DNA of 20,911 nt, taken from NCBI GenBank assembly GCA_013054445.1, contig JAAMPI010001025.1:1-20911 (forward strand). Direction: 5' to 3'. This DNA comes from Cudoniella acicularis (lineage: Eukaryota > Ascomycota > Leotiomycetes > Helotiales > Helotiaceae). A program made the position numbers and the translations under genes. The first letter of the stretch is position 1. Each line of letters starts with the position of its first letter. Shown one piece after another: positions 19,839 through 20,911 of the stretch. The notes under the pieces were generated by a model. That model was not told the origin of the DNA, searched no databases, and saw nothing but the letters and a program-made list of their open reading frames with translations.

Positions 19839-20707
19839 TCACAAGCTCTTGTCGAACCACCTCAAAACATCCTCCGAAATACCACCAGCCTCCGGGTCGT
19901 TTTCCTCAATATTATGCTAAAATTGTCAGTCAAAGAAATGCCGGTATCGTAACGGAAGCTTACCGCAAGCATATATACCTCCCGGAAGGCCCGAAACTCA
20001 TAAATCATTTCTCGCATCAGGCTAAACATCTTATTGTCCTGGTCCGACGCGGCAGCAACGCTAGCATTTTTGTTGATTTCACCAAGACGAGTCTGAAACT
20101 TTACACCATACAAGTATAAATCCTTGTATTCCTGAAAAATCATAAGTCAGTAGGATAGTGTCAAAACGGTGGGAAAACTGACGTGTGGAACACCCTTCCA
20201 AGTGTCGCCCTCAATCTTCAGTCTCGAGCCAGAGTGCTCAAGCTTCTTCTGAGCCTTAAACCCCGCAAAATCCCACAAAGCAGCAGCACGACCTCCTTCT
20301 AGCTTCAGTCAGTATCCTGCTACTAGAAAGAAAGAAAAGACATACCATCCAAGTTCTCGTTATTCGCAATCGCATTCTGACCGGCGAGAAAACGGACCAG
20401 GGCCCCAGCCAAATCTTCATATCTCCGAGCATCCTCGTGCAAGGAGTAGGGGACCTAGCTATGTTAGGACGATTTCAAAAGTGAGGATATGACATCATAC
20501 CTTCGAGCAATCATCACCATTCTTCGTACATCTGCCGCAATTTCGATGGCCCACATCAGTTATACACTCAGAATCTGGGTCGATCATTAGATGCTTCAAG
20601 CATCTGAGACAGCGACCTTTCTGCGGCCAGGCAGCTTCGTTGTCCGCACGGCGCTTGACCGGACCCTTAGCCCTCTTGAAAGATGGTGCAGGTGCTGAGG
20701 AAGCCAT
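19839..20707 (-). CDS. small protein with a variant six-cysteine (Zn-cluster-like) N-terminus, 5 exons
   Basis: Exons are 20501-20707, 20346-20454, 20183-20298, 19964-20131 and 19839-19916 on the minus strand, joining to 225 residues with a TGA at 19839-19841. Introns are 46, 47, 51 and 47 bp, with donors GTATGA, GTATGT, GTCAGT and GTAAGC, recognisable CTAAC/CTGAC branch sites and AG acceptors; all phases agree. The N-terminus is basic (FKRAKGPVKRR), followed by Cys33, 36, 48, 57, 60 and 67 (CX2CX11CX8CX2CX6C). This resembles the fungal Zn2Cys6 cluster but with a longer second spacing. The rest is helical-looking (EYKDLYLYGVKFQTRLGEI, MFSLMREMIYEFRAFREVY) and ends in an acidic stretch and VLRWFDKSL. 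It could bind DNA or zinc, but function is unknown. Similar short Cys-cluster proteins recur as hypothetical proteins in fungi. Confidence 0.8.
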
Positions 20708-20911
20708 GATGATTGTATGAATTTATTTGTATAAAAATTAAAGTTGAAGTTGGAAGATGATGTTATAGGAAGGATGGATTCCGGTGGTGGGAGCCAGCCT
20801 TTTATAAAAGGCCTGGTGATTGCAAGGCCTCCTAGTGATTGTGAATCACAGAGGGGGCAAACAACGCTATTCCGGATTCGGAATCGATCAGTCGCGTGGC
20901 CACGCCACAAC
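20708..20911 (-). promoter_or_regulatory. upstream region of the Cys-cluster gene with a palindromic TATA element
   Basis: The 16-bp perfect palindrome GCCTTTTATAAAAGGC at 20797-20812 is centred on TATA and lies about 90 bp upstream of the ATG at 20707, a plausible TATA-box position for the leftward gene. A T/A-rich stretch follows to the ATG. Being palindromic, it could also serve a rightward transcript beyond the window. Confidence 0.45.

Noticed and set aside
20596..20910. Minus-strand frame of 104 codons overlapping the start of the Cys-cluster gene
   Set aside because: It overlaps exon 1 in another frame and covers the probable promoter; no domain is recognisable.

Overview
The window looks like nuclear DNA of a filamentous ascomycete (Pezizomycotina). 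Genes carry short GT-AG introns of about 46-75 bp (one of 167 bp) with CTNAC/CTGAC-like branch sites. The families present are typically fungal: a HET domain protein, a vanillyl-alcohol-oxidase-type flavoenzyme, a PTH11/SAT4-like seven-helix membrane protein, a class 3 lipase relic and a Zn-cluster-like protein. Several transposon relics are riddled with TAG/TAA codons where Gln or Trp is expected, the pattern left by repeat-induced point mutation (RIP). No species can be named from sequence alone.

Layout. 1-860: unassigned DNA, then the C-terminal part of a degenerate pogo/Fot1-type transposase (about 218-856). 857-3689: no convincing gene, one weak reading-frame relic (1015-1284, minus) and a degenerate 15-bp-period tandem repeat (about 2781-3005). 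3690-5435: intronless HET domain gene (+); the frame is open from 3543. 6200-8172: three-exon VAO-type oxidase (-). 8173-9613: divergent intergenic region. 9614-10794: five-exon seven-helix membrane protein (+), whose usual C-terminal tail continues in another frame to 11008. 11097-12127: class 3 lipase pseudogene (-) with one stop and one frameshift but an intact-looking catalytic triad. 12789 to about 13700: RIP-mutated Tc1/mariner transposase (-). About 13690-19593: Ty3/gypsy chromodomain retroelement (+) with LTR-like leader, gag with seven stops, broken protease segment and an uninterrupted 1186-codon RT-RNase H-integrase-chromodomain frame. 19839-20707: five-exon gene (-) for a small protein with a variant six-cysteine cluster.

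The host genes do not form an evident pathway. The oxidase is a stand-alone phenol-oxidising enzyme, the membrane protein a putative receptor-like protein, and the HET protein a self/non-self recognition factor. The right half is a transposon nest: the gypsy element abuts and appears to truncate the older Tc1 relic.

I did not find a clear new multi-gene system. The most distinctive signals are the contrast between the stop-riddled gag and intact pol, the chromodomain plus AT-hook tail on that pol, the oxidase with Phe at the position of VAO His61, the out-of-frame conserved tail of the membrane protein, and the variant cysteine cluster.
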